A stretch of 40,533 nucleotides of DNA, taken from positions 5,967 through 46,499 of the forward strand of contig VSPG01000013.1 in the NCBI GenBank assembly GCA_009775265.1, written 5' to 3'. Positions 33,240 through 40,533 of this stretch are shown here, in pieces; within the stretch, counting starts at the first letter, position 1, and the number at the start of each line of letters is the position of its first letter. Origin of the DNA: Muribaculaceae bacterium. GTDB lineage: Bacteria; Bacteroidota; Bacteroidia; Bacteroidales; Muribaculaceae. A program made the position numbers and the translations under genes. Below the pieces are notes generated by a model. That model was not told the DNA's origin, searched no databases, and saw only the letters and a list, made by a program, of their open reading frames with translations.

Positions 33240-34536
33240 ACCTGCGGGGCATGCGCCTGTGCGGCCTCTGAACCGTGAAATCCTTGCGATAGCCCTTCCG
33301 GCCATCGCTTCGAACATAACCACTCCATTGCTCGGCCTGGCCGATGCGGCCATAACAGGCCACATCGGCTCGGCCGTTTATCTTGGCGCCATAGCCGTTG
33401 GCGGCACCATGTTCAACATGCTGTACTGGGTGCTCGGATTCCTTCGCATGGGGTCGGGTGGACTGACGGCACAGGCCTATGGCCGTGACGACGGCCATGC
33501 GCAGGCCGTGGTGCTATGGCGCGGGTTGCTGCTCGCCGCCGTGCTCGGCACGGCCTTGATTGCGCTGAGCGGCAATGCCGGAGCCGCGGCGCTGCGTTTT
33601 CTCGATGCCGACGGCGCGACGGCTTCTCTCGCGCAACGCTATTTTTCCATTGCCGTGTGGGGCGCGCCGGCCGTGCTCGGCTCATATGTGCTGAGCGGAT
33701 GGTTCCTTGGCATGCAGAACGCACGCGCGCCCATGTGGGTGGCTTTATGGACAAATGTCGTCAACATTGCCGTGAGCCTCGCACTTGTGGTTGGAGCCGG
33801 ATGGAAGATAGAAGGTGTAGCGACAGGCACGCTTACGGCGCAATGGACCGGACTGGTCATCGGCCTGCTGCTCATGAGGCGCTACAGGCCGCGGCGCGTG
33901 GGCATACGCACATTGCTGCAAGGTGGCGGCCTTAGGCGGTATTTCAGCGTCAATGCCGACATATTCTTGCGCACGCTGTGCCTTGTGGCGGTCACGGTTT
34001 GGTTCACACGCAGCGGTGCGGCGGCGGGAGTGACGACACTTGCCGCCAACGCCCTGCTTATGCAGCTTTTCATGCTGTTCAGCTATTTTATGGACGGTTT
34101 TGCCTATGCGGGCGAAGCTCTCGGAGGCCGTTTTCACGGAGCGGGCGACAATGCGTCGCTTCATCGCCTTGTCGGCACGCTTTTGCGATGGGGTGCGTGG
34201 CTTGCCGCCGCATTCGCCGTGGTCTGTTTTTTCTGTGGAGGCCCTTTGCTGCGGCTGCTCACTGACCGCCCGGAAGTCGTGGCCGAAGGCATGCTGTATC
34301 TGCCGTGGGCGGCTCTCGTGCCGCTTGCCGGCGTGTGGGCTTTTGTTTGGGACGGGGTTTTCATCGGGCTTACGCGCACCCGGGCAATGCTTGCGTCCAT
34401 GGCGGTCGCTATGCTCGTGTTCTTTGCGGCATGGTTCGTCTCCCGTGCTCTCGGCAACCATGGCCTGTGGCTCGCTTTCTGCCTCTATCTGCTCGTCCGC
34501 GGCCTTGCCGAGTGGTGCCTGTACCGTCGCGCATGA
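33223..34536 (+). CDS. MATE family efflux transporter
   Basis: This 437-residue protein has 12 predicted helices and the DinF-like start NREILAIALPAIASNITTPLLGLADAAITGHIGSAVYLGAIAVGG, plus FLRMGSGGLTAQAYGR. MATE proteins export drugs or metabolites with Na+ or H+ exchange. The GTG at 33223 overlaps the OPT gene by 17 bases and is the only upstream start that keeps the whole first helix. Substrate unknown. The AT-rich island starts soon after its stop. Confidence 0.93.
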   Translation: MQRKTEPAGHAPVRPLNREILAIALPAIASNITTPLLGLADAAITGHIGSAVYLGAIAVGGTMFNMLYWVLGFLRMGSGGLTAQAYGRDDGHAQAVVLWRGLLLAAVLGTALIALSGNAGAAALRFLDADGATASLAQRYFSIAVWGAPAVLGSYVLSGWFLGMQNARAPMWVALWTNVVNIAVSLALVVGAGWKIEGVATGTLTAQWTGLVIGLLLMRRYRPRRVGIRTLLQGGGLRRYFSVNADIFLRTLCLVAVTVWFTRSGAAAGVTTLAANALLMQLFMLFSYFMDGFAYAGEALGGRFHGAGDNASLHRLVGTLLRWGAWLAAAFAVVCFFCGGPLLRLLTDRPEVVAEGMLYLPWAALVPLAGVWAFVWDGVFIGLTRTRAMLASMAVAMLVFFAAWFVSRALGNHGLWLAFCLYLLVRGLAEWCLYRRA

Positions 34537-34642
34537 TTTGCGATAGTTAGTAGAAATCGATTTTGACCGGGGATGTTTGGTATTGTGCCTTATCTCGGTA
34601 ATTATCTTATTGGCAACTTCAGTAATATCAGACTTTCACAAT

Positions 34643-35761
34643 TCAAAGAATATCTTTACATATGTGATAATAGAACTTATGAGTTTGAAAACACTCTGAC
34701 TGTTCTGTTGATAGAGGTTGTTCAATCTGTACCATATTTTGTGGATATTCAAAATCTTCTCTGTAATGAGGGCAAGATGCAGCACAATATGGAGAAGGTT
34801 TTCGTTGCAAGTTATGTTTTTTATACAGAACACATAGTCTCTCTCCATCCAGGTCCTGCTTGCTGAATTTGCATAAGAAACAATTGCGAATTTTTACACC
34901 ACGTTTAGAAAATTCTTGAAAAATCTCTTTGAATGGAGTCGCTATCTCGGTTATGTAATAATGGACATTGAACGGTAACTTCTTGCTTACTTCATAACAG
35001 TGGCAATTAAATGAACTGAATTGACCTTGGCTATTTAACCAATAAACTATTGTGTTTTTTCGACTAAAGCAGTCCTCATACTCAGCGAATATTCCTGCGG
35101 GGTCAAATGATTCTACTTTATTGAAGTAATATAAAGTAATACTTCTACCGTTAGAATAACTATAATTATAATGATTATGCCTTACAGCCGTTAATTTACA
35201 GTCATTAACTATATTGTCAATTTGTTCTTCTGATTGAATTGGGATCTCAATAATACGAACACCATCTCTAATTTTGTCCTCAGTACATTTATGAGTAACC
35301 ATAATCTCAATTAACACAGGCGGTGTTTTGGGATTTGTAGACGATGTTAAAAGCAAGTCTGCTTTGTATTGGTGGTAGGTTGCTTCTATCTCGCAGGTAT
35401 CATAGTATCTACGCAAATCGAATTCAACATGCTTTTCACCTTCACATTTTGAAAAACCAATGAAGGGACATTCTAAAGAGCAAATTGCCTTAGCATTGTA
35501 GGAAAGCTGGAAATGCTCGGAAGAAAGAAATGCTTCTCGTATCTTGATTTTCGCTAACTTATGAAGGTATGATTCATAAGAACAATTTCCCGCATTTCTA
35601 TGAACGAAATGCCATCTACGCACTTTGCCCATATGCGGATTCATCAATTCTCCACATATAGGGCAAAAATATTTTTCGTTACGTTGAGCAGCTGAAACAT
35701 TGATAAGATCACCGCTCGAGTTATTGGCGTAGCTATAATTTTGAGAGGGGATTTTAGCCAT
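34643..35761 (-). CDS. CoiA-like putative nuclease with two zinc/Cys clusters
   Basis: This 372-residue protein resembles the CoiA competence family in its first 190 residues. It has a zinc-ribbon-like C33-x2-C36 with H51-x2-H54 in RRWHFVH, then a basic helix. A PD-(D/E)xK-like core has D135 in YKADLLL and E152 in LIEIMVTHK, where CoiA proteins have IEIQ-S. Further Cys residues (94, 98, 106) follow the helix. The last 80 residues add C294-x2-C297, C310, C326 and C330, which could bind zinc or an Fe-S cluster. It starts one base after the stop of a small lipoprotein gene. The pair is AT-rich against a GC-rich chromosome, suggesting acquisition. A role in DNA processing is inferred, not shown. 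Confidence 0.65.
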   Translation of the reverse strand: MAKIPSQNYSYANNSSGDLINVSAAQRNEKYFCPICGELMNPHMGKVRRWHFVHRNAGNCSYESYLHKLAKIKIREAFLSSEHFQLSYNAKAICSLECPFIGFSKCEGEKHVEFDLRRYYDTCEIEATYHQYKADLLLTSSTNPKTPPVLIEIMVTHKCTEDKIRDGVRIIEIPIQSEEQIDNIVNDCKLTAVRHNHYNYSYSNGRSITLYYFNKVESFDPAGIFAEYEDCFSRKNTIVYWLNSQGQFSSFNCHCYEVSKKLPFNVHYYITEIATPFKEIFQEFSKRGVKIRNCFLCKFSKQDLDGERLCVLYKKHNLQRKPSPYCAASCPHYREDFEYPQNMVQIEQPLSTEQSECFQTHKFYYHICKDIL

Positions 35762-35762
35762 A

Positions 35763-36230
35763 TTATTCTTTTTTGCCGAAAACAGTTTGAAGTTTTTTTC
35801 GAATAGCCCCTAAAGCTAATTTTTGGTCTTGTGATATTGACAATCCTATACCACTACTTTTAACAACCGCAACGCTTTGGTCTGTATAAAGGTCATAAAA
35901 GGTTATGGTAATGTAAGTATGTCCACCATCCCACTTTTCCGACTTGACATTTATATGAGGCGTAAGAGTATAACCTAAATAATCCTCAGGAGCATACGTT
36001 AAGGAAATTGGCTGCAATTTAGTGTTTGCGATTTCATTTTGGACCAATAGCATAACATCATCCAATTCCCTATCTCCAGTTTGTTCTTTGCCGAAACTCA
36101 CATACTTGTATTTAGATATGTTAGTTCCGTTTGAAACTACCAATTTAGCCGATGACGAACAAGAAGTGAACATCATCGAAAGTAATGATAACATCAGTAA
36201 AAATGGTACTATGAAAATTCGAGAATGCAT
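35763..36230 (-). CDS. Small lipoprotein of unknown function
   Basis: This 155-residue protein starts with a hydrophobic signal (about 4-21) and a lipobox FTSC (C24), followed by SSS. The mature part has no recognised domain; its middle resembles small lipoproteins with alternating beta-strands. The Met at 36230 was chosen because it begins the signal peptide; an in-frame ATG 13 codons upstream (36269) lies nearer the -7 box and is possible. It is followed by one base and the CoiA-like gene, so the two are co-transcribed. Confidence 0.65.
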   Translation of the reverse strand: MHSRIFIVPFLLMLSLLSMMFTSCSSSAKLVVSNGTNISKYKYVSFGKEQTGDRELDDVMLLVQNEIANTKLQPISLTYAPEDYLGYTLTPHINVKSEKWDGGHTYITITFYDLYTDQSVAVVKSSGIGLSISQDQKLALGAIRKKLQTVFGKKE

Positions 36231-36279
36231 AGGTGATGAATCGAAAATTATTGTTTTAATTTTGAACATATTTAGGTTA

Positions 36280-36287
36280 CAAAGTTA
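36280..36287 (-). promoter_or_regulatory. -7 box of the lipoprotein/CoiA-like operon
   Basis: On the minus strand this reads TAACTTTG, 10 nt before the upstream ATG at 36269 and 49 nt before the ATG at 36230. No clear -33. Confidence 0.55.
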
Positions 36288-36430
36288 TTGAAATTTTGCG
36301 AGAGGTGGGTTGTCCACGACGGAGTTTTTTAACATTGGCGACGCATGCTGTGCTTTTGCAGAGATGGCTTCATCATTCTGTGCGCCTGCATCATGCGGCG
36401 GTAAACGAAGCTGCGTCGGTGTCGGTAATA

Positions 36431-36609
36431 CAGGAGTGTTGTTCCGTTATGTACAAGTCCTGAGACTTCAGGGGATGTGCAACAGGCGCGTAGCGCCGAG
36501 CGGCCGCGTCAGCGGCAAGTCTGCTGTTAGCCTCGGGCAAAGGCCGCGTCAGCGGTCGCAGCCCGAGGATGGAAGATGCCGCACCGTGAGCAGAGCTGCG
36601 TAGCTGCGG
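36431..36609 (+). repeat. Dispersed repeat, copy B (related to copy A at 6586-6721)
   Basis: It shares with copy A the CAGGAGT/TTGTT start, the 45-nt core (36519-36563) and the GAGCTGCGTAGCTGCG end. It carries an extra stretch of small palindromes: GGCGC-GTA-GCGCC (36485-36497), GCCGC-GTCA-GCGGC (36503-36516) and CCGC-GTCA-GCGG (36544-36555). A 97-codon frame spans 36310-36603, but its translation has no coherent domain and looks like repeat DNA. It occupies the centre of the 550-bp gap between the lipoprotein and DUF2795 genes. Confidence 0.65.
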
Positions 36610-36669
36610 TTCTTCCTCCTTTATTAGCTCCACATGTCTCAAGCATTATTACGGCACAGCCTCCTATTA

Positions 36670-36773
36670 GGTGTTTTACTCCCTCCATATCTACAATGTG
36701 TAGTTCTCAGGGAGGGCACTTACTTCCCTGAAATTATACAAACAAATTTTGCTATCAAAGAGCATAAAACACC
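36670..36773. other. Nested inverted repeats, possible structured RNA
   Basis: An outer pair GGTGTTTTA (36670-36678)/TAAAACACC (36765-36773) encloses CCCTCC (36681-36686)/GGAGGG (36711-36716). That in turn encloses CTACA-ATG-TGTAG (36691-36703). A 15-bp direct repeat ATACAAACAAATTTT at 36736-36750 and 36778-36792 overlaps the right side. No coding potential was seen. This could be a small RNA, a leader or a remnant of a small mobile element; which one cannot be told. Confidence 0.4.
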
Positions 36774-36811
36774 AGCCATACAAACAAATTTTAATTGCTT
36801 ATATGGCTGGT
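36771..36811 (-). terminator. Terminator of the DUF2795 gene
   Basis: On the minus strand, ACCAGCCATA pairs perfectly with TATGGCTGGT over a 21-nt loop and is followed by GTTTTA. It lies 29 bp after the DUF2795 stop codon. Confidence 0.6.
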
Positions 36812-36840
36812 AGCAAATAGATTATATGTAAATCTAAGCC

Positions 36841-37062
36841 TTAATACTCGTCCTCGTTGAACAGAAAATCTTCTTTGGAGGGATAGTCGGGCCAGATGTC
36901 TTCGATACTTTCGTAGGTTTCGCCTTCATCTTCTATTTCCTGAAGGTTCTCTATCACTTCAAGCGGTGCTCCGGAGCGCATGGCATAGTCTATGAGTTCG
37001 TCTTTCGTTGCGGGCCAGGGAGCGTCTTCGAGTTTGGATGCCAGTTCGAGTGTCCAGTACAT
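36841..37062 (-). CDS. DUF2795 domain protein
   Basis: This 73-residue acidic protein begins MYWTLELASKLEDAPWPATKDEL and continues with the RSGAPLEVIENLQEIEDEGE block that marks a well-conserved Bacteroidetes DUF2795 family. Function unknown. No Cys, no signal peptide, probably cytoplasmic. It has its own -7 box about 45 bp upstream and a terminator downstream, so it seems to be a single-gene unit. Confidence 0.9.
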   Translation of the reverse strand: MYWTLELASKLEDAPWPATKDELIDYAMRSGAPLEVIENLQEIEDEGETYESIEDIWPDYPSKEDFLFNEDEY

Positions 37063-37105
37063 GGTCGTGGATGTGGTTATGTGGTTGTTTATGAGATAAA
37101 GTGCG

Positions 37106-37113
37106 CAAAGTTA
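37106..37113 (-). promoter_or_regulatory. -7 box of the DUF2795 gene
   Basis: On the minus strand this reads TAACTTTG, 43 nt before the ATG at 37062. The -33 is not clear. Confidence 0.5.
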
Positions 37114-37168
37114 CACAAATTATCAATAACAACGGCTATACTCGCCAATTATTTCACGCGCCGGAAGA

Positions 37169-37450
37169 TTATTTGTCGCCTTGGCGTTTTTTTGCGTCGT
37201 TGTGCACTTTTATTACGAAGATTATCAGCGAGCAGAGAGCTGTGATGAGGTTGGTTATGACGAGCGGTACATTGCCTGTCAGCGCTCCCTGCACTATGAA
37301 AAATATGCTGCCGAGCCCCATCATGCAGAATGTGCTCAGCGCTATGCCTTCTGTGTCGCGTGTGCGTATGGTCACTATGGCCTGCGGCAGATAGCCGAAT
37401 ACCATGCATACGCATGCCACGTAGCCTACGATTTGTGTGAATACTTCCAT
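37169..37450 (-). CDS. SemiSWEET family sugar transporter
   Basis: This 93-residue protein has three transmembrane helices (about 5-24, 37-57, 64-82) and the PQ-loop GYLPQAIVTIRTRDTEGIALSTF. SemiSWEETs work as homodimers that let sugars pass the inner membrane; the substrate is not predictable. The start is at 37450, about 27 bp after the OmpA-family terminator, and no clear own promoter is visible, so read-through expression is possible. Confidence 0.9.
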   Translation of the reverse strand: MEVFTQIVGYVACVCMVFGYLPQAIVTIRTRDTEGIALSTFCMMGLGSIFFIVQGALTGNVPLVITNLITALCSLIIFVIKVHNDAKKRQGDK

Positions 37451-37476
37451 GTGTGTAAATGTTGATTTGTTGTTGA

Positions 37477-37513
37477 GAAAGCGCCCCCTGCCGGTCGCGG
37501 CGGGAGGCGCTTG
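37477..37513 (-). terminator. Terminator of the OmpA-family gene
   Basis: AAGCGCC pairs with GGCGCTT, extended by CCC/GGG and GCCG/CGGC around a GTCG loop (two bulges), and ends on the minus strand in TTTCTC. It lies 25 bp after the stop codon. Confidence 0.75.
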
Positions 37514-37537
37514 GGGTTATAAGTTTGTAGTTTTGGC

Positions 37538-38668
37538 TTATTTGGCGTTCTCGAGGGTGCAGATGCTTACGCGGTTCCACGATTCTTCCTCGAACATGTT
37601 GCCGATGCCTTCGCCTTTGGCGTCGATGCGGTCGGCGGCGATTTTGTAGCCCTTGACAAGTGCGTTCTTCACGCTTTGTGCACGCTTTTCGGCGAGCTTG
37701 ATGTTGAAGTCGAGGTTGCCGTCCTTGGAGGCGTAGCCGCGAATCACGACTTTGGCCTTGGGATGGTTCTTCATGTAGGCGGCAATCATTTCAACGTTGG
37801 GCTGCTGGTCCTTTGTGATTACGGAGCTTCCTATCTTGAAGAATACGTAGCGCACGCTGTTGAGCTGGTTGCTCACTTCTTTCACTACTTCGGGCTTCTT
37901 GTTCATGCAGGCCTGGAGCTGTGCGGCCAGTTCGGCGTTCTGCGCTTCGGTGACGGCTGTGGCTGCAAGGCTGGCGTCGAGTGCGCCGCGCAGGTCGTTG
38001 ATCTGTCCGTTGAGGGCGTCGATCTCGTCCTGGTTGTAGGGGCGTACGAGCTGGAAGCCGGGGCCGAAGTTATAGGTAAGGCCTGCGAGGAGCTGGAACG
38101 TGGCGGCGTTGGCGTTGAACGCGCAGCTGCTGTGGGTCGTGCGGTTGTCGGTCATGTTCCACACGATGGCCGGCTTGATGCCGAGGGTGAGCGAGGGTGT
38201 GAGGGCGAAGTTGAAGTTAAGACCGGCTTTGGTAGCGAGGTAGTTGTTGTCGGGGCCGGCCGCTTCGTTGCGGTAGTCATGTCCCCAGCCGAGGCCGAGC
38301 ACGGCTTCGATGCCGAATTTGCGGGCGGGGTCGTAGCCGCTGAAGAATGTGGGCAGGTCAAGAGCGCCGTAGACGCCTACGTAGCTGTTGTCGATTGCTG
38401 TGGAGCTCTTGGGGCCGTACCAGCTCGATGTGTTCACTCCTGCGAGACCTTCCGCGCCGAGGGCGAATGAGGGGGTCACCTGTTTTTGAATATGTGCGCC
38501 GAATACTCCGCGCATGTTGCCGAAGAAAGCGTGGTGTGTCAGAGGGGTGGCAACGCCGCCGTCAAGACCGATCGACCAGTTGTCGAAAAATTTAGGCTGC
38601 TCATAGGCTTGTGCTGCCGCTGTCAGTGCACCCAGTGCAAGGACAGCTGTTAGGAGGGTCTTTTTCAT
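37538..38668 (-). CDS. OmpA family outer membrane protein
   Basis: This 376-residue protein has a signal peptide (about 1-20, ending in TAAAQA) and an N-terminal eight-strand-type barrel region (about 25-225). A short coiled-coil stretch (about 225-265) follows, with a C-terminal OmpA peptidoglycan-binding domain (about 275-370: VFFKIGSSVITKDQQ, VVIRGYASKDGN and NIKLAEKRAQSVKNAL). It anchors the outer membrane to the wall. The ATG at 38668 was chosen over 12 upstream codons because it begins the signal peptide and lies 33 nt after the -7 box. Confidence 0.93.
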   Translation of the reverse strand: MKKTLLTAVLALGALTAAAQAYEQPKFFDNWSIGLDGGVATPLTHHAFFGNMRGVFGAHIQKQVTPSFALGAEGLAGVNTSSWYGPKSSTAIDNSYVGVYGALDLPTFFSGYDPARKFGIEAVLGLGWGHDYRNEAAGPDNNYLATKAGLNFNFALTPSLTLGIKPAIVWNMTDNRTTHSSCAFNANAATFQLLAGLTYNFGPGFQLVRPYNQDEIDALNGQINDLRGALDASLAATAVTEAQNAELAAQLQACMNKKPEVVKEVSNQLNSVRYVFFKIGSSVITKDQQPNVEMIAAYMKNHPKAKVVIRGYASKDGNLDFNIKLAEKRAQSVKNALVKGYKIAADRIDAKGEGIGNMFEEESWNRVSICTLENAK

Positions 38669-38701
38669 CTCTTTTGTGTTGAATACGTTATAAATTCGTT
38701 G

Positions 38702-38733
38702 CAAAGTTATTGTTTGTGTTATATGATATCAAA
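38702..38733 (-). promoter_or_regulatory. Promoter of the OmpA-family gene
   Basis: On the minus strand TTTG (38730-38733) and TAACTTTG (38702-38709) are 20 bp apart, a full Bacteroidetes promoter. Confidence 0.8.
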
Positions 38734-38806
38734 AATATTTTCAATAAATTTACTTAAAAAGGTTGATTATTGGTTTTGCTCTTCCGTTTTCAGGAGCGTG
38801 TGAATG

Positions 38807-38849
38807 TAAAACGAACGTGCATGCCGAAATGTTCGGAATGCACGTTCGT
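38807..38849 (-). terminator. Terminator of the ArnT-like gene
   Basis: ACGAACGTGCAT pairs with ATGCACGTTCGT and the inside folds again as CCGAA-ATG-TTCGG, separated by single mismatched bases. On the minus strand it ends CGTTTTA. It starts 25 bp after the stop codon. Confidence 0.85.
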
Positions 38850-38873
38850 GATGGCGTTATTGGCCTGACAGCC

Positions 38874-40517
38874 TTATAGTTTTACGGCCTGCATCGCCGG
38901 CTTGCGGAAATCGCAGCTGCGCTCTGTCAGCAGTTCGGGCGTGCTCCATCCGGCGGCGTGAAGTCCGGTGGTGTCGACGCCGGCCGGGATGAGCATCAAT
39001 GTTCCACGTGGCACATCCGACGGGGCTGCCGACACGGGCAGCAGGCGGTCGTGCAGATAGAAGTTGATGGTGAAAAGGCGCGATGCCTTGCAGTCGGCCA
39101 TCTGGTAGACGGGTCCGGTGGGATGCGTGCGTGCGATTTCACGTGCCAGCGGCTCGTCGCTTTTGGCGTTCAGTATCATGGGACCTGCGGCCCCATGATA
39201 AGCAATGTACATTGCTGCCGCACATATCACTGACGACGCTACCGGGCGCGTGCGCCGCAGCAGCCACCACGCTCCGGCCACCATCGGCGGCACCAGGGCG
39301 GCATAGCCGAGGTTGGAAATGGCGCCGTCGGTAGCTGCGGCGTATACCAGAACGCCCACCGGGGCGGCAACCGCGAGACACGACAGCAGCCATGCCATGA
39401 CCGAGGCCGGCCATCGGTGGCGCAGACGCATGAACACGGCGGCAAGCGCATAACACAGGAAGGGGTAGGCCGGCAGCAGGTATACGCTCCGTTTGCTTGC
39501 AGGAATGGTGTAGAACAGCACCACGATTGCCGCTGCGGTGGCGGCAAGCAGGCCGGCGTCGCTGAGCCTGCCGCGTCCGGCTCGCCTGCGCAAGTCGATA
39601 TATGCTTTCGAGCGTATGCATATCGGAGCCATCACGGCAAGGAGCGTCCACGGCATCAGTCCTATCGCAAGTGTCATGAAGTTGTACCACCACGGGTTCA
39701 CGTGGCTTTCATAACTCATTTTGCCTGTCAGGCGCAGGACGTTCTCCTCGTAGGCGAGGTCGTAGAATTCCTGTCCGCCCTGTTGCCATGCGGCATAGTA
39801 CCATAGTGCGGGGAGGACGAACGACACGGCGCACACGGCCGTAAGCCTGCCGAGGGTGGGCCAGAAGCGCTCGCCGGCGAGCAGGAAGTAGACGCCTGTC
39901 ACGAGGCACGGCAGCAGCGAGCCTACGGGGCCTTTGGTGAGTGTGGCGCAGCTCAGAAGGGCTGCGGCCGCCACGTAGCGCCATGCCGACGGGTGCTTTC
40001 TTCCTCTGTCGAGAATGAATATGGGGATGACCGAGCAAGCCGTCAGCACCATGTCGACACGGCATCCTATGCCGTCGCGGAACACTTCCGCCGATGTCGC
40101 GAGCATCATTGCCGTCAGCAGCCCGAAACGGCCGCCGCGGCTGTGCGCCGCCCAGCGGTATGTGGCCCAGCACAGGGCTATGAGCGCTATGGCCGATGGC
40201 AGCCGCGACACGTATTCATTCACTTCTCCTCCGTTGAACAGCAAAGCGAAAACAGCAGTCATCCATGCCAGAAACGGGGGCTTGAAAGGAATGTCGTGGC
40301 CGAACGATGTGGGCAGAATCCAGTTGCCGCTGTCGAGGATGGACACAGCCACGATGGCTTCGCGCGGTTCTCCTTTGGAGTTGAACAATATGTCGCCGAG
40401 CCATGGCAGGAACATGATGGCGAGGGCGGCAAGCAGCAGCGCCTGCGGCCGCCAGTCGAGGCTGTAGCCGCCGCGGATGTGTTCTTTCAGATGTCTATTC
40501 GTGTTAGACAAATTCAT
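38874..40517 (-). CDS. ArnT-like glycosyltransferase (dolichyl-phosphate-mannose mannosyltransferase family)
   Basis: This 547-residue inner-membrane protein has about 12 helices and the GT-C signature near the start: DILFNSKGEPREAIVAVSILDSGNWILP, with acidic residues in the first periplasmic loop. FKPPFLAWMTAVFALLFNGGEVNEYVSRLPSA and LTKGPVGSLLP are also typical. Such enzymes move sugars from a lipid carrier to lipid A or other envelope targets; the substrate here is unknown. The ATG at 40517 is 16 bp from the window end, so its promoter is out of view. Part of the coding sequence is a parS-like palindrome. Confidence 0.9.
   Translation of the reverse strand: MNLSNTNRHLKEHIRGGYSLDWRPQALLLAALAIMFLPWLGDILFNSKGEPREAIVAVSILDSGNWILPTSFGHDIPFKPPFLAWMTAVFALLFNGGEVNEYVSRLPSAIALIALCWATYRWAAHSRGGRFGLLTAMMLATSAEVFRDGIGCRVDMVLTACSVIPIFILDRGRKHPSAWRYVAAAALLSCATLTKGPVGSLLPCLVTGVYFLLAGERFWPTLGRLTAVCAVSFVLPALWYYAAWQQGGQEFYDLAYEENVLRLTGKMSYESHVNPWWYNFMTLAIGLMPWTLLAVMAPICIRSKAYIDLRRRAGRGRLSDAGLLAATAAAIVVLFYTIPASKRSVYLLPAYPFLCYALAAVFMRLRHRWPASVMAWLLSCLAVAAPVGVLVYAAATDGAISNLGYAALVPPMVAGAWWLLRRTRPVASSVICAAAMYIAYHGAAGPMILNAKSDEPLAREIARTHPTGPVYQMADCKASRLFTINFYLHDRLLPVSAAPSDVPRGTLMLIPAGVDTTGLHAAGWSTPELLTERSCDFRKPAMQAVKL
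39000..39015. promoter_or_regulatory. parS: Candidate parS site inside the ArnT-like gene
   Basis: TGTTCCACGTGGCACA differs at one position from the perfect palindrome TGTTCCACGTGGAACA, a form of the broadly conserved parS consensus (tGTTtCACGTGaAACa). It lies about 10 kb from parB. Two weaker CACGTG-centred sites are at about 39137-39152 and 39695-39710 in the same gene. Confidence 0.6.
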
Positions 40518-40533
40518 AGCTTATATATAATAG

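Noticed and set aside
34573..34866. 97-codon plus-strand frame after the MATE gene
   Set aside because: It lies antisense to the C-terminal part of the CoiA-like gene, has no start signal and no recognisable domain.
36310..36603. 97-codon open frame across the dispersed repeat copy B
   Set aside because: The translation is Cys/Arg/Ser-rich, has no domain and follows the repeat, and the matching frame in copy A ends differently. It is better explained as repeat DNA with an accidental open frame.
36431..36609. CRISPR array in the palindrome-rich stretch
   Set aside because: The palindromes differ from one another, spacing is irregular and no cas genes are present.

Overview
The window looks like a chromosomal segment of a Bacteroidales bacterium, most likely a GC-rich member such as the Muribaculaceae (inference from content; no search was run). 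The signs are: repeated Bacteroidetes-type promoters (-7 box TAnnTTTG, sometimes with a -33 TTTG), almost no Shine-Dalgarno sequences, a TPR/AraC regulator with an internal membrane segment, a giant secreted protein with a type IX-secretion-like tail, a sufBCDS operon, a bacterial GH3 protein, DUF5683 and DUF2795 proteins, and an OmpA/FadL outer-membrane repertoire. Most of the window is GC-rich; two patches (about 11160-12860 and 34540-36840) are clearly AT-rich and look accessory.

Layout. 1-6530: tRNA-Asn with its terminator, a membrane-anchored TPR/AraC-type regulator, then a 1494-residue secreted multidomain protein. 6530-6810: one copy of a dispersed repeat. 6811-11165: polyprenyl diphosphate synthase (minus), divergent from a C69 dipeptidase and a FadL-family porin (plus). 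11160-12860: AT-rich patch with a CotH-family gene broken by one amber codon. 12861-16231: ksgA-mgtE, a small membrane protein and a ComF-like phosphoribosyltransferase. 16256-23170 (minus): cvpA-sufB-sufC-sufD-sufS-GH3, one tight transcription unit. 23269-25145 (minus): SIMPL protein and a GT4 glycosyltransferase. 25238-26964: trmD, tRNA-Arg and surE. 27133-34536 (plus): parA-parB-DUF5683-lytic transglycosylase, then an OPT transporter and a MATE exporter. 34540-36840: AT-rich island with a lipoprotein, a CoiA-like nuclease, a second repeat copy and a structured intergenic stretch. 36841-40517 (minus): DUF2795, SemiSWEET, OmpA-family and ArnT-like genes.

How the genes work together. The suf operon builds Fe-S clusters. 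The par block combines chromosome segregation with a cell-wall lytic enzyme. A near-perfect parS palindrome lies inside the ArnT-like gene, and two half-sites lie in front of parA. Several genes (ksgA, comF-like, the small membrane protein) have start codons 4-5 nt after the -7 box, which predicts leaderless mRNAs. The least explained parts are the CoiA-like nuclease/lipoprotein pair, the dispersed repeat found at both ends of the window, and the nested inverted repeats at 36670-36812.
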